64,000 nucleotides of DNA, taken from contig CAYZVN010000005.1 of assembly GCA_964482025.1 (NCBI GenBank), positions 12,826 to 76,825 of the forward strand, in the 5' to 3' direction. The notes beneath the pieces were generated by a model that worked only from the letters and a program-made list of their open reading frames with translations, was not told the origin of the DNA and searched no databases. The DNA comes from UBA5868 sp964482025. Lineage in GTDB: Bacteria > Pseudomonadota > Gammaproteobacteria > Pseudomonadales > Cellvibrionaceae. The first letter of the stretch is position 1, and every line of letters begins with the position of its first letter. Positions 43,390 to 53,175 of this stretch are shown here, piece by piece. A program made the position numbers and the translations under genes.

Positions 43390-46300
43390 ATGGGGCTTCG
43401 CACAAAAGCGTATTTCAGCGGCATGTTTTTGGCGTTTTTCTCGTCAATAGCCGCAGCGCTTGGTCTAGGTGAGATCAAACTTCAGTCAGCGCTCAATCAG
43501 CCACTCAACGCGGAAATCCAACTACTTCACGTTCGCGGTCTCACAGCGAACGAAATCATTGTCGGTATCGCGACACCTGAGGAGTTCGCCAGAGCGGGTG
43601 TCGAGCGAAATTATTTCGTCACCGGCCTGGACTTCGCTCTTGATCTGAATGCACAGCAAGGGCCCATTATTCGAGTTACCAGCAGAGAGCCCGTAAGAGA
43701 GCCGTTCTTAAACTTCGTGGTATCCGCGCATTGGCCCAGCGGTAGGCTGCTGCGCGAATATACTCTGCTAGTGGACCTGCCTGTGTTTAGCGGAGCGCAA
43801 TCCGCGCCGGTGCAAGCCCCTCGACAAACACAGTCGCAGCCAGCGTCGACTTCCCCATCTGCTACCCCGCGATCCACGCCGCCGCCGACACAAGCTCAAC
43901 CCCCCCGCGAAGCGCCATCTCAGCAGGTAAGCTCCTATGCAGCCGATACGTATGGTCCGGTGGGTTCCAATGACACTCTCTGGTCAATTGCGGCGAAGAT
44001 AAGGCCGGATGGGTCCGTCTCAGTTCAGCAGACGATGCTAGCCATTCAGCGGATGAATCCCGAGGCTTTCATTAACGACAACATCAACTTGTTGCGCCGT
44101 GGTCAGGTTTTGCGTATCCCCGATAAAGAGGAAATACAGCGCCTCTCAACACGGGACGCGATCCAGCAAGTTGCGGCGCAAAACCAGCGATGGAACCCGC
44201 GATCGTCCGATGCAGATAAAGCGCAACTGGAAGGCAGCAAAAGTGTGTCGCCGACGCGTTCCGAACCCTCGACTATTGAGGGTCGTGTAAAACTATCTTC
44301 ACCATCGGATGCCCAGACTGGCCAAGGTATCGGATCGGAAGACGGTGATGGCGAGAGTGTCGCTGAGGCGCTCAGTCAGACACAGGAGGAGCTGGATGCG
44401 GCCGATCGCGAAAATGCAGATCTGAAATCCCGCATTCGCTCAGTGGAAGAGCAGATCGACACCATGGAGCGTCTCGTTGAGATCAGCAGTGAGGAAATGC
44501 GCGCGCTTGAACTCGCAGCTCAGCAGACAAATCAAGAAGTGGCAGCGGAAGTTGAACCTACCGCGGCGCAGGAAGGTGCTGATGCAGAGCCGGTAGCGTC
44601 TGCGGAGGAAGCATCTGCGCCGGCTGAATCCACACCTGCAGCAGAGCCAAAGCCGGTGCAAGCTCCCCCAGCACAAAAGTCTTGGCTGGATCTGGCGATG
44701 GACAACATTTTATATATTGGCATTGCCCTCGGTGCTCTCATCCTGGCATTGGTGATCTACCTCTTCAAACGCAATCGAGATGAGGATTACGACGACTACG
44801 ACGACTATGAGGCGCAAGACGACGTCGATTTGTCCTTGGTCGAAGAGGAATACACCGAAGATAAGACTCTACCTCTGCACGACTATGAGGATGGCGAAGG
44901 GTTTGTGGAAGAGGAGCCTGCTATCGCTGAGGCGGAGACGGAAGACGTCGTCGGTGAATGTGACATTCACATCGCCTATGGCCAGTACGATCAAGCAGAG
45001 GAGAAGTTGTTGCGCGCGTTAGAGAAGGACCCCGGAAACATCTCTGTGCGCTTAAAGCTTCTGGAAGTATTTTCACGTCAGGGCGATGCCGATAGTTTCG
45101 ATCAGCATTATGCGCGCCTGCGTGCGACCGGTGACGCGGCGGCAATTGATCGCGCTGAAATGATGCGAAGCTCTATAGAGGGTATTGGGCCGTTTGATGA
45201 GTCGCTATATGACACATCGGATCTGGCACTCGATATCGTGGAAGAAGAGAGCGGGTTCGAAACTGCCTCCGAAAACTCTTTCGATCTGGCCGATGATGAC
45301 ACCCTTGATTTTGATTTCGAGGACGTCGATGAGTTGGTGGATTCGTCCGGTACTGTGGCGGATGCGGATGAATTGGCTGCTGACTCGCTCGACTTTGACC
45401 TAACCGATGACGAGGACATTACGCAGATTCCGCCGCTGGAGTCAGCGCCTAACGTCGATGACGAGTTGGCGGAGCTGGATTTTGATTTAGAGGACTTGGA
45501 GGAGAGTGTCTCCGATCAGAGCGACTCTGCGGCTTTCGTGGCGGATCGTGATAGTGAAGACACCACCGCCTTGGCAGATCTCGACTTTGAGGCGTCTGAG
45601 ACCGAGTCTTTCGACGATGAGAAAGTTGCGGATGAGCCGGCGGATGACCTCGATTTAGAGTTTGATGGCAACGATCGCTTCACCAGCGAGTTCACCGATG
45701 ATTTGGTGGCGGAGCGGGCTGCGCCTAAAGACGAAGAGTCTTTTGATTTTGCCGATTTAGAACTCGGGGACGCCGACGGCGCCGAAAGCGGATTTACCGA
45801 AGAGCTGGGTGAAATCGACTTTGATTTGGATGATGATTTGGAGGCGGCACAAACGCTCTCTGAGGAGCCCCCGGTGCTGTCGAGCACGGCGCCAGCGTCC
45901 GACGCCGAATTTAGTGGGTTTGATTTTGATGATCTGGCGGATGTCGAGCTTGATGATGAGCAAGGGAGCGTAACGCCTCGTGCAGATTCCGGTGTTGCTG
46001 CAAATCTTGAGGCGGAGGAGGGGAGCACGTCCGATTTCGACGTAAATTTCGACTTGGATGGGGAAGTTAATCTGGATGAGCTCGATCATGAGCTAGATGA
46101 GTTGGCATCCAACTATGACAGTGCTGAGATGGAAGAGCCTGTTCTGGATTTCGACGATGAGACGGACGCCGTCGCGAAGGCGGGTAACACCTCCACAGAT
46201 GAAGCGTTGGCCGATTCGGCTGTGGCTGAAAAAGATGCTGATCAAGCCTCTGTGGCGGCATCAGTAGACAGCACCAGTATGGACTTTGAAATTCCGGATT

Positions 46301-46500
46301 TTGACCCAGAAAACGACGACGACAGCAACCTGGACTTTCTTTCGGACAATGACGAAACCGCTACGAAGCTGGATCTTGCGCGTGCTTACATCGATATGGG
46401 TGACTCTGACGGCGCCAAAGATATCCTCGACGAAATTATCGATGAGGGTAATGATCAGCAAAAGCGGGAGGCTGAAGCGCTGTTGTCCCGCATCGCCTAA
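43390..46500 (+). CDS. fimV: Pilus/polarity protein FimV
   Basis: 1036 residues; inner-membrane peptidoglycan-binding hub that acts on type IV pili and polar positioning (landmark). Parts: signal peptide (about 1-23), FimV N-terminal domain, LysM (about 192-240, NDTLWSIAAKI), a coiled coil (about 330-380), one transmembrane helix (about 437-459, ILYIGIALGALILALVIYLF), a very long Asp/Glu-rich cytoplasmic tail (about 463-985) and a C-terminal FimV TPR motif (LDLARAYIDMGDSDGAKDIL). The acidic tail repeats short FDL/LDF-type units. Order asd-fimV-truA is conserved in pseudomonads. Confidence 0.93.
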   Translation: MGLRTKAYFSGMFLAFFSSIAAALGLGEIKLQSALNQPLNAEIQLLHVRGLTANEIIVGIATPEEFARAGVERNYFVTGLDFALDLNAQQGPIIRVTSREPVREPFLNFVVSAHWPSGRLLREYTLLVDLPVFSGAQSAPVQAPRQTQSQPASTSPSATPRSTPPPTQAQPPREAPSQQVSSYAADTYGPVGSNDTLWSIAAKIRPDGSVSVQQTMLAIQRMNPEAFINDNINLLRRGQVLRIPDKEEIQRLSTRDAIQQVAAQNQRWNPRSSDADKAQLEGSKSVSPTRSEPSTIEGRVKLSSPSDAQTGQGIGSEDGDGESVAEALSQTQEELDAADRENADLKSRIRSVEEQIDTMERLVEISSEEMRALELAAQQTNQEVAAEVEPTAAQEGADAEPVASAEEASAPAESTPAAEPKPVQAPPAQKSWLDLAMDNILYIGIALGALILALVIYLFKRNRDEDYDDYDDYEAQDDVDLSLVEEEYTEDKTLPLHDYEDGEGFVEEEPAIAEAETEDVVGECDIHIAYGQYDQAEEKLLRALEKDPGNISVRLKLLEVFSRQGDADSFDQHYARLRATGDAAAIDRAEMMRSSIEGIGPFDESLYDTSDLALDIVEEESGFETASENSFDLADDDTLDFDFEDVDELVDSSGTVADADELAADSLDFDLTDDEDITQIPPLESAPNVDDELAELDFDLEDLEESVSDQSDSAAFVADRDSEDTTALADLDFEASETESFDDEKVADEPADDLDLEFDGNDRFTSEFTDDLVAERAAPKDEESFDFADLELGDADGAESGFTEELGEIDFDLDDDLEAAQTLSEEPPVLSSTAPASDAEFSGFDFDDLADVELDDEQGSVTPRADSGVAANLEAEEGSTSDFDVNFDLDGEVNLDELDHELDELASNYDSAEMEEPVLDFDDETDAVAKAGNTSTDEALADSAVAEKDADQASVAASVDSTSMDFEIPDFDPENDDDSNLDFLSDNDETATKLDLARAYIDMGDSDGAKDILDEIIDEGNDQQKREAEALLSRIA

Positions 46501-46532
46501 CTTAAGACTTCGTTCCAATGCTCTAACACATC

Positions 46533-46562
46533 GGCTTTGCATCTTTGATGCAAAGCCTTTTT
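46533..46562 (+). terminator. Intrinsic terminator after fimV
   Basis: GGCTTTGCATC (46533-46543) pairs perfectly with GATGCAAAGCC (46547-46557), followed by TTTTT. Confidence 0.93.
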
Positions 46563-46584
46563 CGTTCTTCTCTAGCCTATTAAT

Positions 46585-47445
46585 ATGTCTTTCGTTTACA
46601 GCCCCAATTGCGAGATCAAACCGGGTATGGCGCTCCCGGACGGTGTGAGTCGTTACGCTCTGGTTGTGGCGTACGACGGCAGTAACTACCAGGGATTTCA
46701 GCGGCAAGCCAGCGCAAAGCAAACCGTCCAAGGTGAGTTAGAGCGCGCTCTGTCAAAGATTGCCGCACATCCGGTGACGCTCGTCTGCGCCGGGCGAACC
46801 GATGCGGGGGTCCATGCGGTTAATCAAGTAGTGCATTTTGATAGCACAGCAAATCGCGATGAAAAGGCTTGGATTGAAGGCACCAATACTCAGTTGCCAG
46901 CTTCTATCCGAGTGCATTGGGCGAGCAAAGTGCCGGGAGAGTTTCATGCTCGCTTCTCGGCGAGTGCTCGTACCTACCGCTATTACACCTACATCGATCG
47001 CATCCGCTCTGCTTTTTTGCAGTCGCGCGCGACCTGGATGCGCACACCGCTGGATATTGAAGCGATGCAGCAGGGGGCGGAGCATTTAATGGGAGAGCAT
47101 GACTTTTCGTCGTTCCGAGCGAGCCAGTGTCAGGCGCACAGTCCAGTGCGGCGTATTGAGTCGGTCCGCTTGGCGGGTTATGGCTCTTTCGTAATGATGG
47201 AAGTCAAGGCCAATGCCTTTTTGCACCATATGGTGCGCAATCTAATGGGTAGCCTGTACGAGGTGGGAAGAGGTACGCAGGACCCCAAGTGGATTGCTGA
47301 GCTGCTAAAGTTGAGAGATCGTAAGATGGCGGCACCGACAGCGCCACCCTACGGTTTGTACTTTGTCGGTGTGGATTATCCCGAGCAGTTTTCGATGCCA
47401 GAAATGGCACAAAAAGATGGTTTTTTGGGTTTATGGAACCCTTGA
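46585..47445 (+). CDS. truA: tRNA pseudouridine(38-40) synthase TruA
   Basis: 286 residues (a start at 46627 would give 272, close to the E. coli size). Catalytic Asp in CAGRTDAGVHA, with GSNYQGFQRQ and the terminal ALLKLRD-type region. Modifies U38-40 of anticodon arms. The ribosome site is weak for both starts. Confidence 0.95.
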   Translation: MSFVYSPNCEIKPGMALPDGVSRYALVVAYDGSNYQGFQRQASAKQTVQGELERALSKIAAHPVTLVCAGRTDAGVHAVNQVVHFDSTANRDEKAWIEGTNTQLPASIRVHWASKVPGEFHARFSASARTYRYYTYIDRIRSAFLQSRATWMRTPLDIEAMQQGAEHLMGEHDFSSFRASQCQAHSPVRRIESVRLAGYGSFVMMEVKANAFLHHMVRNLMGSLYEVGRGTQDPKWIAELLKLRDRKMAAPTAPPYGLYFVGVDYPEQFSMPEMAQKDGFLGLWNP

Positions 47446-47561
47446 TAAATCGCTCTAAGTAAGTTTGAATGGTGAGATGCTGGGGCGGGTTGGTATATTG
47501 CGCTTGTGCCGGCTAGCCATTATTGCCGACCAATAAACAATAAGCAGAACAGGAACTGACT

Positions 47562-47681
47562 ATGAACTCACAAGATAACGAAATGCAGCAGCAGGGCGAT
47601 AGTTGTGCTGACGCTATTGCCGCAGTCGTATTGATCGCCGTGTTTATCGCTACGTGTATTTTTTGGGTTAGCGGTCATTAA
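47562..47681 (+). CDS. 39-residue membrane peptide
   Basis: Too short for most gene finders but well supported: ATG preceded by AGGAACTGACT (AGGA ribosome site), a polar Gln/Asp-rich start (MNSQDNEMQQQGDSCADA) and a single transmembrane helix (AIAAVVLIAVFIATCIFWV). Similar tiny membrane peptides occur in related marine bacteria, but no function is known to me. It lies between truA and the converging metH cluster. Confidence 0.6.
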   Translation: MNSQDNEMQQQGDSCADAIAAVVLIAVFIATCIFWVSGH

Positions 47682-47716
47682 TAGGCGACCGCCGTCCTCA
47701 GCTTTTTTGGAGATGG

Positions 47717-47917
47717 TTACGGAGCCAAGTGCTTCGCAACCATAATAAGCCCTCCGAAAAACAAAGCAGCCATAACCACCCCCACCAGAAGGAAGGGTAA
47801 GATGCTGCTTTGTTGAAAGTCATGGGCGCGATTTTTCTCGCTCTGCACGCCTATGAAGGCTGCCATAATACTCAGCAGCACTTTGCCCATTGGTGTTTTC
47901 TTTCGTTCTTCACTCAT
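47717..47917 (-). CDS. DUF2970 small membrane protein
   Basis: 66 residues. The central FIGVQSEKNRAHDF motif and the transmembrane helix (LPFLLVGVVMAALFFGGLIMVA) match DUF2970. It starts 8 bases behind the metH stop on the same strand, so it may be co-transcribed with metH. Function unknown. Confidence 0.88.
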   Translation of the reverse strand: MSEERKKTPMGKVLLSIMAAFIGVQSEKNRAHDFQQSSILPFLLVGVVMAALFFGGLIMVAKHLAP

Positions 47918-47925
47918 GATCGTTC

Positions 47926-50900
47926 TTAATCAGCAGATTGAGTTTCTGGATCATAATCCAGATTTGGTTGCAGCCAACGCTCCACTTCACTTTTGCTCCA
48001 CCCTTTACGCTGTGCCAGTTCCGTCACTTGGTCTTCACCAATTTTCCCTACGCCAAAATATTTAGCCTGAGGGTGTGCGAAATACCACCCTGAAACCGCA
48101 GCGGTTGGATACATGGCGAAGTGCTCAGTCAAGCGTACGCCTGCATTGTTGGTCGCATCCAGTAGCTCGAACAGGGCCGTTTTCTCCGTATGGTCGGGGC
48201 AGGCCGGGTAACCTGGCGCGGGTCGTATCCCTTGATAGCGCTCTTTAATCAGTGACTCCGAATCCAGCGACTCTTCTTCAGCATAGCCCCAAAACTCTTT
48301 GCGAACACGCTCGTGCATACGCTCGGCAAAGGCCTCCGCCAGACGGTCGGCGAGGGCCTTGACCATAATGGAATTGTAATCATCGCCTTTATCCGCGTAA
48401 GACACGGCCAGCTCTTCGGCACCAATGCCTGCGGTAAGTGCGAAACCGCCAATGTAATCTTGCTTGCCCGTTTCTTTAGGCGCGACAAAGTCGGCCAACG
48501 AATACAGGTAGCCCTCCGCAGTGTTTTTGTCTTGCTGTTGTCGCAGGTGGTGCAGGGTAAGGGTTTGCTCGCCATCCACTACTACTTGGATATCGTCGTG
48601 AGCAACCGTGTTGGCGGGCCAGAAGCCAATCACGGCGCGCGCAGTCAAGGACTTATTCGCAATGATGTCATCCAGCAGGCGGCGCGCCTCTTGGTACAGC
48701 TGGGTTGCGGCTTCGCCAATAACCTCGTCATTTAGAACCTGCGGATATTTTCCCGACAAGCCCCAGCTAATAAAGAAGGGCGTCCAGTCTATGTAGTCCA
48801 CTAATTCGGTGAGTGGGTAGTCGTTAAAGACTTTTACCCCGATAAATTTAGGTTTAGGGGGCTCGTAAGCCGACCAGTCAAGTGTTGGTTTACGCTGCAC
48901 CGCGTCCGCATAGGGAATCAAAGTGCGGCGTTGACGGTTGGCGTTGCGCTCGCGGACTTTTACATACTCTTCTTTGATGCCTGCGATGAACTTTTCCTTG
49001 TGGTCTTCCGATAGTAACTGGCTGACGACCCCCACGGCGCGCGATGCGTCGGGCACATAAACCACTTGGTCGTTGTGATAGTGTGGCTCTATCTTAACGG
49101 CGGTATGCGCCTTTGAGGTGGTTGCGCCACCCACCATGAGCGGCACCGAAAAGTTTTGCCGCTGCATTTCTTTGGCGACTGTCACCATCTCGTCCAGCGA
49201 TGGGGTGATAAGCCCTGAGACTCCAATAATGTCACATGACATTTCACGGGCCGTTTCGAGGATCTTCTCACAGGGGACCATGACACCGAGGTCGATCACT
49301 TCGAAGTTGTTACACTGGAGAACGACGCCGACGATGTTTTTGCCTATGTCATGCACGTCTCCCTTAACGGTGGCCATGAGAATTCGACCTTGGGGTTTAG
49401 TGCTCTCGCTTTTCTCCTGCTCGATAAAGGGCTGCAGATGGGCGACGGCCTGTTTCATGACACGGGCGGATTTGACCACTTGGGGCAGAAACATCTTCCC
49501 GCTACCAAACAGGTCGCCCACGACATTCATACCGTCCATAAGCGGACCTTCAATGACGTCCAGGGGGCGGCTCGCCTGGCGGCGGGCCTCTTCCGTATCA
49601 TCGATAATGTATGCGGTGATGCCTTTCACCAGGGCGTATTCCAGGCGTTTGTTGACGGGCAGTTCGCGCCAAGCTTGGTCTTCTTTTTTCGCTCCGCTGG
49701 TTGCGCCTTCACGATACTTCTCTGCCAGCTCCACCAGAGTTTCGGTCGCCGACGGTGTGCGGTTAAGAATGACGTCTTCAACGCAGTCACGTAATTCGCT
49801 GGGAAGATCATCATAGATAGCGAGCTGTCCGGCATTAACGATGCCCATGTTCAGGCCGGCTTTAATAGCGTGATAAAGAAAAACCGAATGGATGGCTTCG
49901 CGGACTGGATTATTGCCGCGGAAAGAGAAGGAAACGTTGCTCACTCCGCCGGAAATCGAGGCGTAGGGCAGGTTGGCACGTATCCAGTGCGCGGCCTCGA
50001 TAAAGTCCACGGCGTAGTTATTGTGTTCGTCGATGCCGGTTGCGACGGCAAAAATATTGGGATCGAAGATGATATCTTCTGGCGGCATCCCTACAACTTT
50101 GGTGAGAATGTCGTAGCTGCGCTGGCAAATCTCTTTTTTCCGTGCCGCAGTATCCGCCTGCCCGGTTTCGTCAAATGCCATCACCACCACCGCAGCTCCG
50201 TACCGGCGGCAGAGAGTGGCGTGCCTGATAAACTCTTCTTCGCCTTCTTTAAGGCTGATAGAGTTGACAATTGGCTTCCCCTGGATGCATTTAAGCCCCG
50301 CCTCAATTACCGACCACTTCGACGAGTCCACCATAATGGGCACTTTGGCGATGTCCGGCTCACCAGCGATGAGGTTGAGGAAGCGGACCATGGCCTTTTC
50401 GGCATCGAGCATGCCTTCGTCCATATTGATATCGATAACTTGTGCGCCGTTCTCGACTTGCTCGAGCGCGACTTCCAGTGCAGTTGAGTAGTCGTCATTG
50501 ACAATCAGCTTCTTGAAGCGCGCGGAGCCGGTGACGTTGCAGCGTTCGCCAACGTTGACAAAAAGCGAGTCGGAGCGAATGTTGAAGGGCTCAAGCCCTG
50601 AGAGTCGACATGCGGGTTCAATATCGGGAATGCTTCTCGGCTTGTGTTGCGCCACGACCTCAACGATTCTGCGAATATGCTCCGGCGTTGTTCCACAGCA
50701 GCCGCCGATAATGTTGATAAAACCGCTGGCGGCGAAGTCGGCCACTATGGTGGCCATCTCCTCGGCAGACTGGTCGTACTCGCCGAACTCGTTCGGTAAG
50801 CCGGCGTTGGGGTGTGCCGATACATGACAGCTGGCCACGCGGGACAGCTCTTGCATATAAGGTCTCAACTCTGCGGCGCCGAGAGCGCAATTCAGGCCGA

Positions 50901-51633
50901 TGGATAGAGGCTGGGCATGGGCCAACGAGTTGTAGAAAGCTTCGGTGGTTTGGCCCGAGAGGGTCCGGCCGGAAGCATCGGTAATGGTGCCCGAGATCAT
51001 GATTGGCAGCTTGCAGTCGTTGCGCTCGAAGTAATCCGAGACGGCAAAAACGGCTGCCTTAGCGTTCAGAGTATCGAAGATGGTTTCTATAAGCAGAATA
51101 TCTGCGCCACCTTTGACCAAACCGTCGATAGCGACCGTATAGTTCTGCACAAGCCCGTCGAACGTAATATTGCGCGCGCCCGGATCGTTAACGTCCGGCG
51201 AGATAGAGCAGGTGCGGCTGGTGGGACCCAGGACGCCTGCAACAAAGCGCGGTTTATCTGGGGTTTGCGCGGAAAACTCGTCAGCCGCTTCGCGGGCCAG
51301 GCGGGCTGCAACATAGTTCAGCTCATGGACGATCTCTTCCAGCTGATAGTCCGCCTGAGAGACTGCGGTGCTATTGAAAGTATTGGTTTCGATAATGTCC
51401 GCGCCGGCTGCTAGATAAGCGCGGTGAATATCGCTGATGATGTCTGGCTGGGTTAAGCAAAGTAGATCATTATTGCCGGTCAGATCGGTAGGGTGTTGGG
51501 CAAACCGTTCGCCGTGAAAGTCAGCGCTTTTCAGCTTGCGGGCTTGAATCATGGTTCCCATCGCACCGTCGAGGATGAGTATTTGTTGGTTTAGGCGGCG
51601 GTAGAGATGCGATACGCGACTGGTTTGATCCAC
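47926..51633 (-). CDS. metH: Cobalamin-dependent methionine synthase
   Basis: 1235 residues with all four modules: homocysteine-binding barrel (about 1-345, CCGTTPEHIRR with zinc cysteines), pterin-binding domain (about 355-620), cobalamin-binding domain with the lower-ligand His (GDVHDIGKNIVG) and the SAM/activation domain at the end (RPAPGYPACPDHTEK). Transfers methyl from 5-methyl-THF to homocysteine. No cobalamin riboswitch is seen in the 160-base gap to nfuA. Complete. Confidence 0.98.
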   Translation of the reverse strand: MDQTSRVSHLYRRLNQQILILDGAMGTMIQARKLKSADFHGERFAQHPTDLTGNNDLLCLTQPDIISDIHRAYLAAGADIIETNTFNSTAVSQADYQLEEIVHELNYVAARLAREAADEFSAQTPDKPRFVAGVLGPTSRTCSISPDVNDPGARNITFDGLVQNYTVAIDGLVKGGADILLIETIFDTLNAKAAVFAVSDYFERNDCKLPIMISGTITDASGRTLSGQTTEAFYNSLAHAQPLSIGLNCALGAAELRPYMQELSRVASCHVSAHPNAGLPNEFGEYDQSAEEMATIVADFAASGFINIIGGCCGTTPEHIRRIVEVVAQHKPRSIPDIEPACRLSGLEPFNIRSDSLFVNVGERCNVTGSARFKKLIVNDDYSTALEVALEQVENGAQVIDINMDEGMLDAEKAMVRFLNLIAGEPDIAKVPIMVDSSKWSVIEAGLKCIQGKPIVNSISLKEGEEEFIRHATLCRRYGAAVVVMAFDETGQADTAARKKEICQRSYDILTKVVGMPPEDIIFDPNIFAVATGIDEHNNYAVDFIEAAHWIRANLPYASISGGVSNVSFSFRGNNPVREAIHSVFLYHAIKAGLNMGIVNAGQLAIYDDLPSELRDCVEDVILNRTPSATETLVELAEKYREGATSGAKKEDQAWRELPVNKRLEYALVKGITAYIIDDTEEARRQASRPLDVIEGPLMDGMNVVGDLFGSGKMFLPQVVKSARVMKQAVAHLQPFIEQEKSESTKPQGRILMATVKGDVHDIGKNIVGVVLQCNNFEVIDLGVMVPCEKILETAREMSCDIIGVSGLITPSLDEMVTVAKEMQRQNFSVPLMVGGATTSKAHTAVKIEPHYHNDQVVYVPDASRAVGVVSQLLSEDHKEKFIAGIKEEYVKVRERNANRQRRTLIPYADAVQRKPTLDWSAYEPPKPKFIGVKVFNDYPLTELVDYIDWTPFFISWGLSGKYPQVLNDEVIGEAATQLYQEARRLLDDIIANKSLTARAVIGFWPANTVAHDDIQVVVDGEQTLTLHHLRQQQDKNTAEGYLYSLADFVAPKETGKQDYIGGFALTAGIGAEELAVSYADKGDDYNSIMVKALADRLAEAFAERMHERVRKEFWGYAEEESLDSESLIKERYQGIRPAPGYPACPDHTEKTALFELLDATNNAGVRLTEHFAMYPTAAVSGWYFAHPQAKYFGVGKIGEDQVTELAQRKGWSKSEVERWLQPNLDYDPETQSAD

Positions 51634-51736
51634 TGAGACAACCTATATCAAAATTTTTTGATGCAGAAACGAAAAGCGAAATTGTAACAGAATCATGCTG
51701 AGGGCGCTGTTTTAATCAGTCCCGCGATTCGTTAGA

Positions 51737-51761
51737 ATACTTGAGTATTTTACTCGGGCTT
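51737..51761. promoter_or_regulatory. Candidate type-1 IscR site of nfuA
   Basis: A 25-base stretch starting ATACTTGAGTA and ending TACTCGGGCTT follows the IscR type-1 consensus (ATASYYGACTRWWWYAGTCRRSTAT) at about 21 of 25 positions, including the palindromic core GAGTA-TTT-TACTC. It overlaps a TAGAAT -10-like box. In E. coli nfuA is in the IscR regulon. Confidence 0.65.
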
Positions 51762-51792
51762 TCCCGTCTTTATCTCAACGAGACTTTATTCT

Positions 51793-52398
51793 ATGTCGCA
51801 AGTCGAAAAATCGGTGCCGAACGTCATGATTACGGATTCCGCTCAGGAGTACCTCGCACAGCTGCTGAGTAAGCAGAACTGTGAAGGGATCGGAATTCGC
51901 ATGTTTGTCGCCAGCCCTGGAACGCCTCAGGCGGAAACCTGCATTGCATATTTGCGTCCAGGCGAGGAAAAAGAAGGAGATGTAGTCGTACCCTTGAGCG
52001 GGTTTAATGCCTGGTTTGAGGGCAAAAGCATACCTTATTTGGAAGACGCAAAGGTGGATTATTCGCCGGACCGTATGGGTGGGCAACTGACGATTCGAGC
52101 GCCCAACTCGAAGATGCCGAAGATCAGCGATGACAGTTCTATCGAAGACAAAATCAACTATGTGCTTTTTAACGAGGTGAACCCAGGCTTAGCCAGCCAC
52201 GGTGGCAATGTGAGTTTGATGGACGTCACTGAAGACGCTTATGCAGTGCTGAAATTTGGTGGCGGATGCCAAGGTTGCAGCGCGGTGGATTTGACCCTCA
52301 AAGAAGGGGTAGAAAAAACCTTATTGAGCAAGATTCCCGAGCTGAAAGGCGTTCGCGATGCCACCGATCATACCGACACCTCTAATGCGTACTATTAA
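51793..52398 (+). CDS. nfuA: Fe-S biogenesis protein NfuA
   Basis: 201 residues: an A-type carrier-like N-terminal domain (about 1-95, without its cysteines) and a C-terminal Nfu domain with the cluster motif CQGC (GGGCQGCSAVDLTLKEGVE). Delivers 4Fe-4S clusters to apo-proteins, important in oxidative stress. Divergent from metH. Candidate IscR site upstream. Confidence 0.96.
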   Translation: MSQVEKSVPNVMITDSAQEYLAQLLSKQNCEGIGIRMFVASPGTPQAETCIAYLRPGEEKEGDVVVPLSGFNAWFEGKSIPYLEDAKVDYSPDRMGGQLTIRAPNSKMPKISDDSSIEDKINYVLFNEVNPGLASHGGNVSLMDVTEDAYAVLKFGGGCQGCSAVDLTLKEGVEKTLLSKIPELKGVRDATDHTDTSNAYY

Positions 52399-52513
52399 GC
52401 TCGCGGCCTAAATGTCGCGTGGGCCATCGCTGCTGCTCAAGCCCTTGGTGCTGCATGCCGGAGAAGGCTTACACTTTCGGCTTGGAGGCGCTAGAGGCGG
52501 CGGTAGGAGAGAT

Positions 52514-52924
52514 TTAGAGAATCAACTTCTCGCTGTGGTCGAACAGCGTTTTGATAAAGTCAAACTGGAGGCTGCCATTTAGCAGCTCCTTTTTCCAGCT
52601 AATGGCAATGCCATCAGTCCATTCTACACAATACTTCTCGAAATACTGCTCGCGGTAGCGGTCATGCCAATAGCTGATCAGCTGGGTGCGTGCTTTGGGT
52701 GATCCTAGAATCGTTTGAATGTTGCTGAGAAATTTGGTGATTGTGCCAATGTTGTGCAGTTGCCGGCAGACCGCATCGGGGGCGAACACATAATCACACC
52801 CCGACATCTCTGCAACTTTCAGGTCATACCAAAGAGAGCTGCGATCGCCGAGTTCCCCAATAAATTGTTCGAGGGCGTGATCGGACTGATATCGTGGGGC
52901 GGAACTATGCAGGTTCATGTGCAA
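52514..52924 (-). CDS. Orphan protein of unknown function
   Basis: 136 residues (or 134 from the second Met). No signal peptide or membrane segment; rich in aromatic and charged residues (e.g. ISYWHDRYREQYFEKYCVEW). No family recognised. The gene stands alone between nfuA and DAHP synthase, with 115- and 289-base gaps. GTTAGC-TGC-GCTAAC (52956-52970) forms a hairpin just upstream. Confidence 0.6.
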   Translation of the reverse strand: MHMNLHSSAPRYQSDHALEQFIGELGDRSSLWYDLKVAEMSGCDYVFAPDAVCRQLHNIGTITKFLSNIQTILGSPKARTQLISYWHDRYREQYFEKYCVEWTDGIAISWKKELLNGSLQFDFIKTLFDHSEKLIL

Positions 52925-53175
52925 AGGCCAAGTGATGAAAAATGGCTATCCGTAAGTTAGCTGCGCTAACACGAGTTGAAGAAAGTGTTGGGAATTCGCC
53001 TGATAAGCTGCGCCTCACACCATGCCGAAAGCTACCAGCGCCTCATGCATAAATCCAGTTTTGTCTTAGGTAATCTTGACTTTTGTGTGGTAATTCCACT
53101 GCGAAGCGTGAGCTGGTGATGGCGATAGGGGTTTTGAGGACCGAGTGAGCAGGGTAAATGAAGGGCGTAGAAATG

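Noticed and set aside
45516..46028. Serine-rich minus-strand frames across fimV
   Set aside because: They mirror the Asp/Glu repeats of fimV read backwards.
52942..53052. Small open frame of 36 codons between the orphan gene and DAHP synthase
   Set aside because: No ribosome site and no hydrophobic or structural pattern; probably chance.
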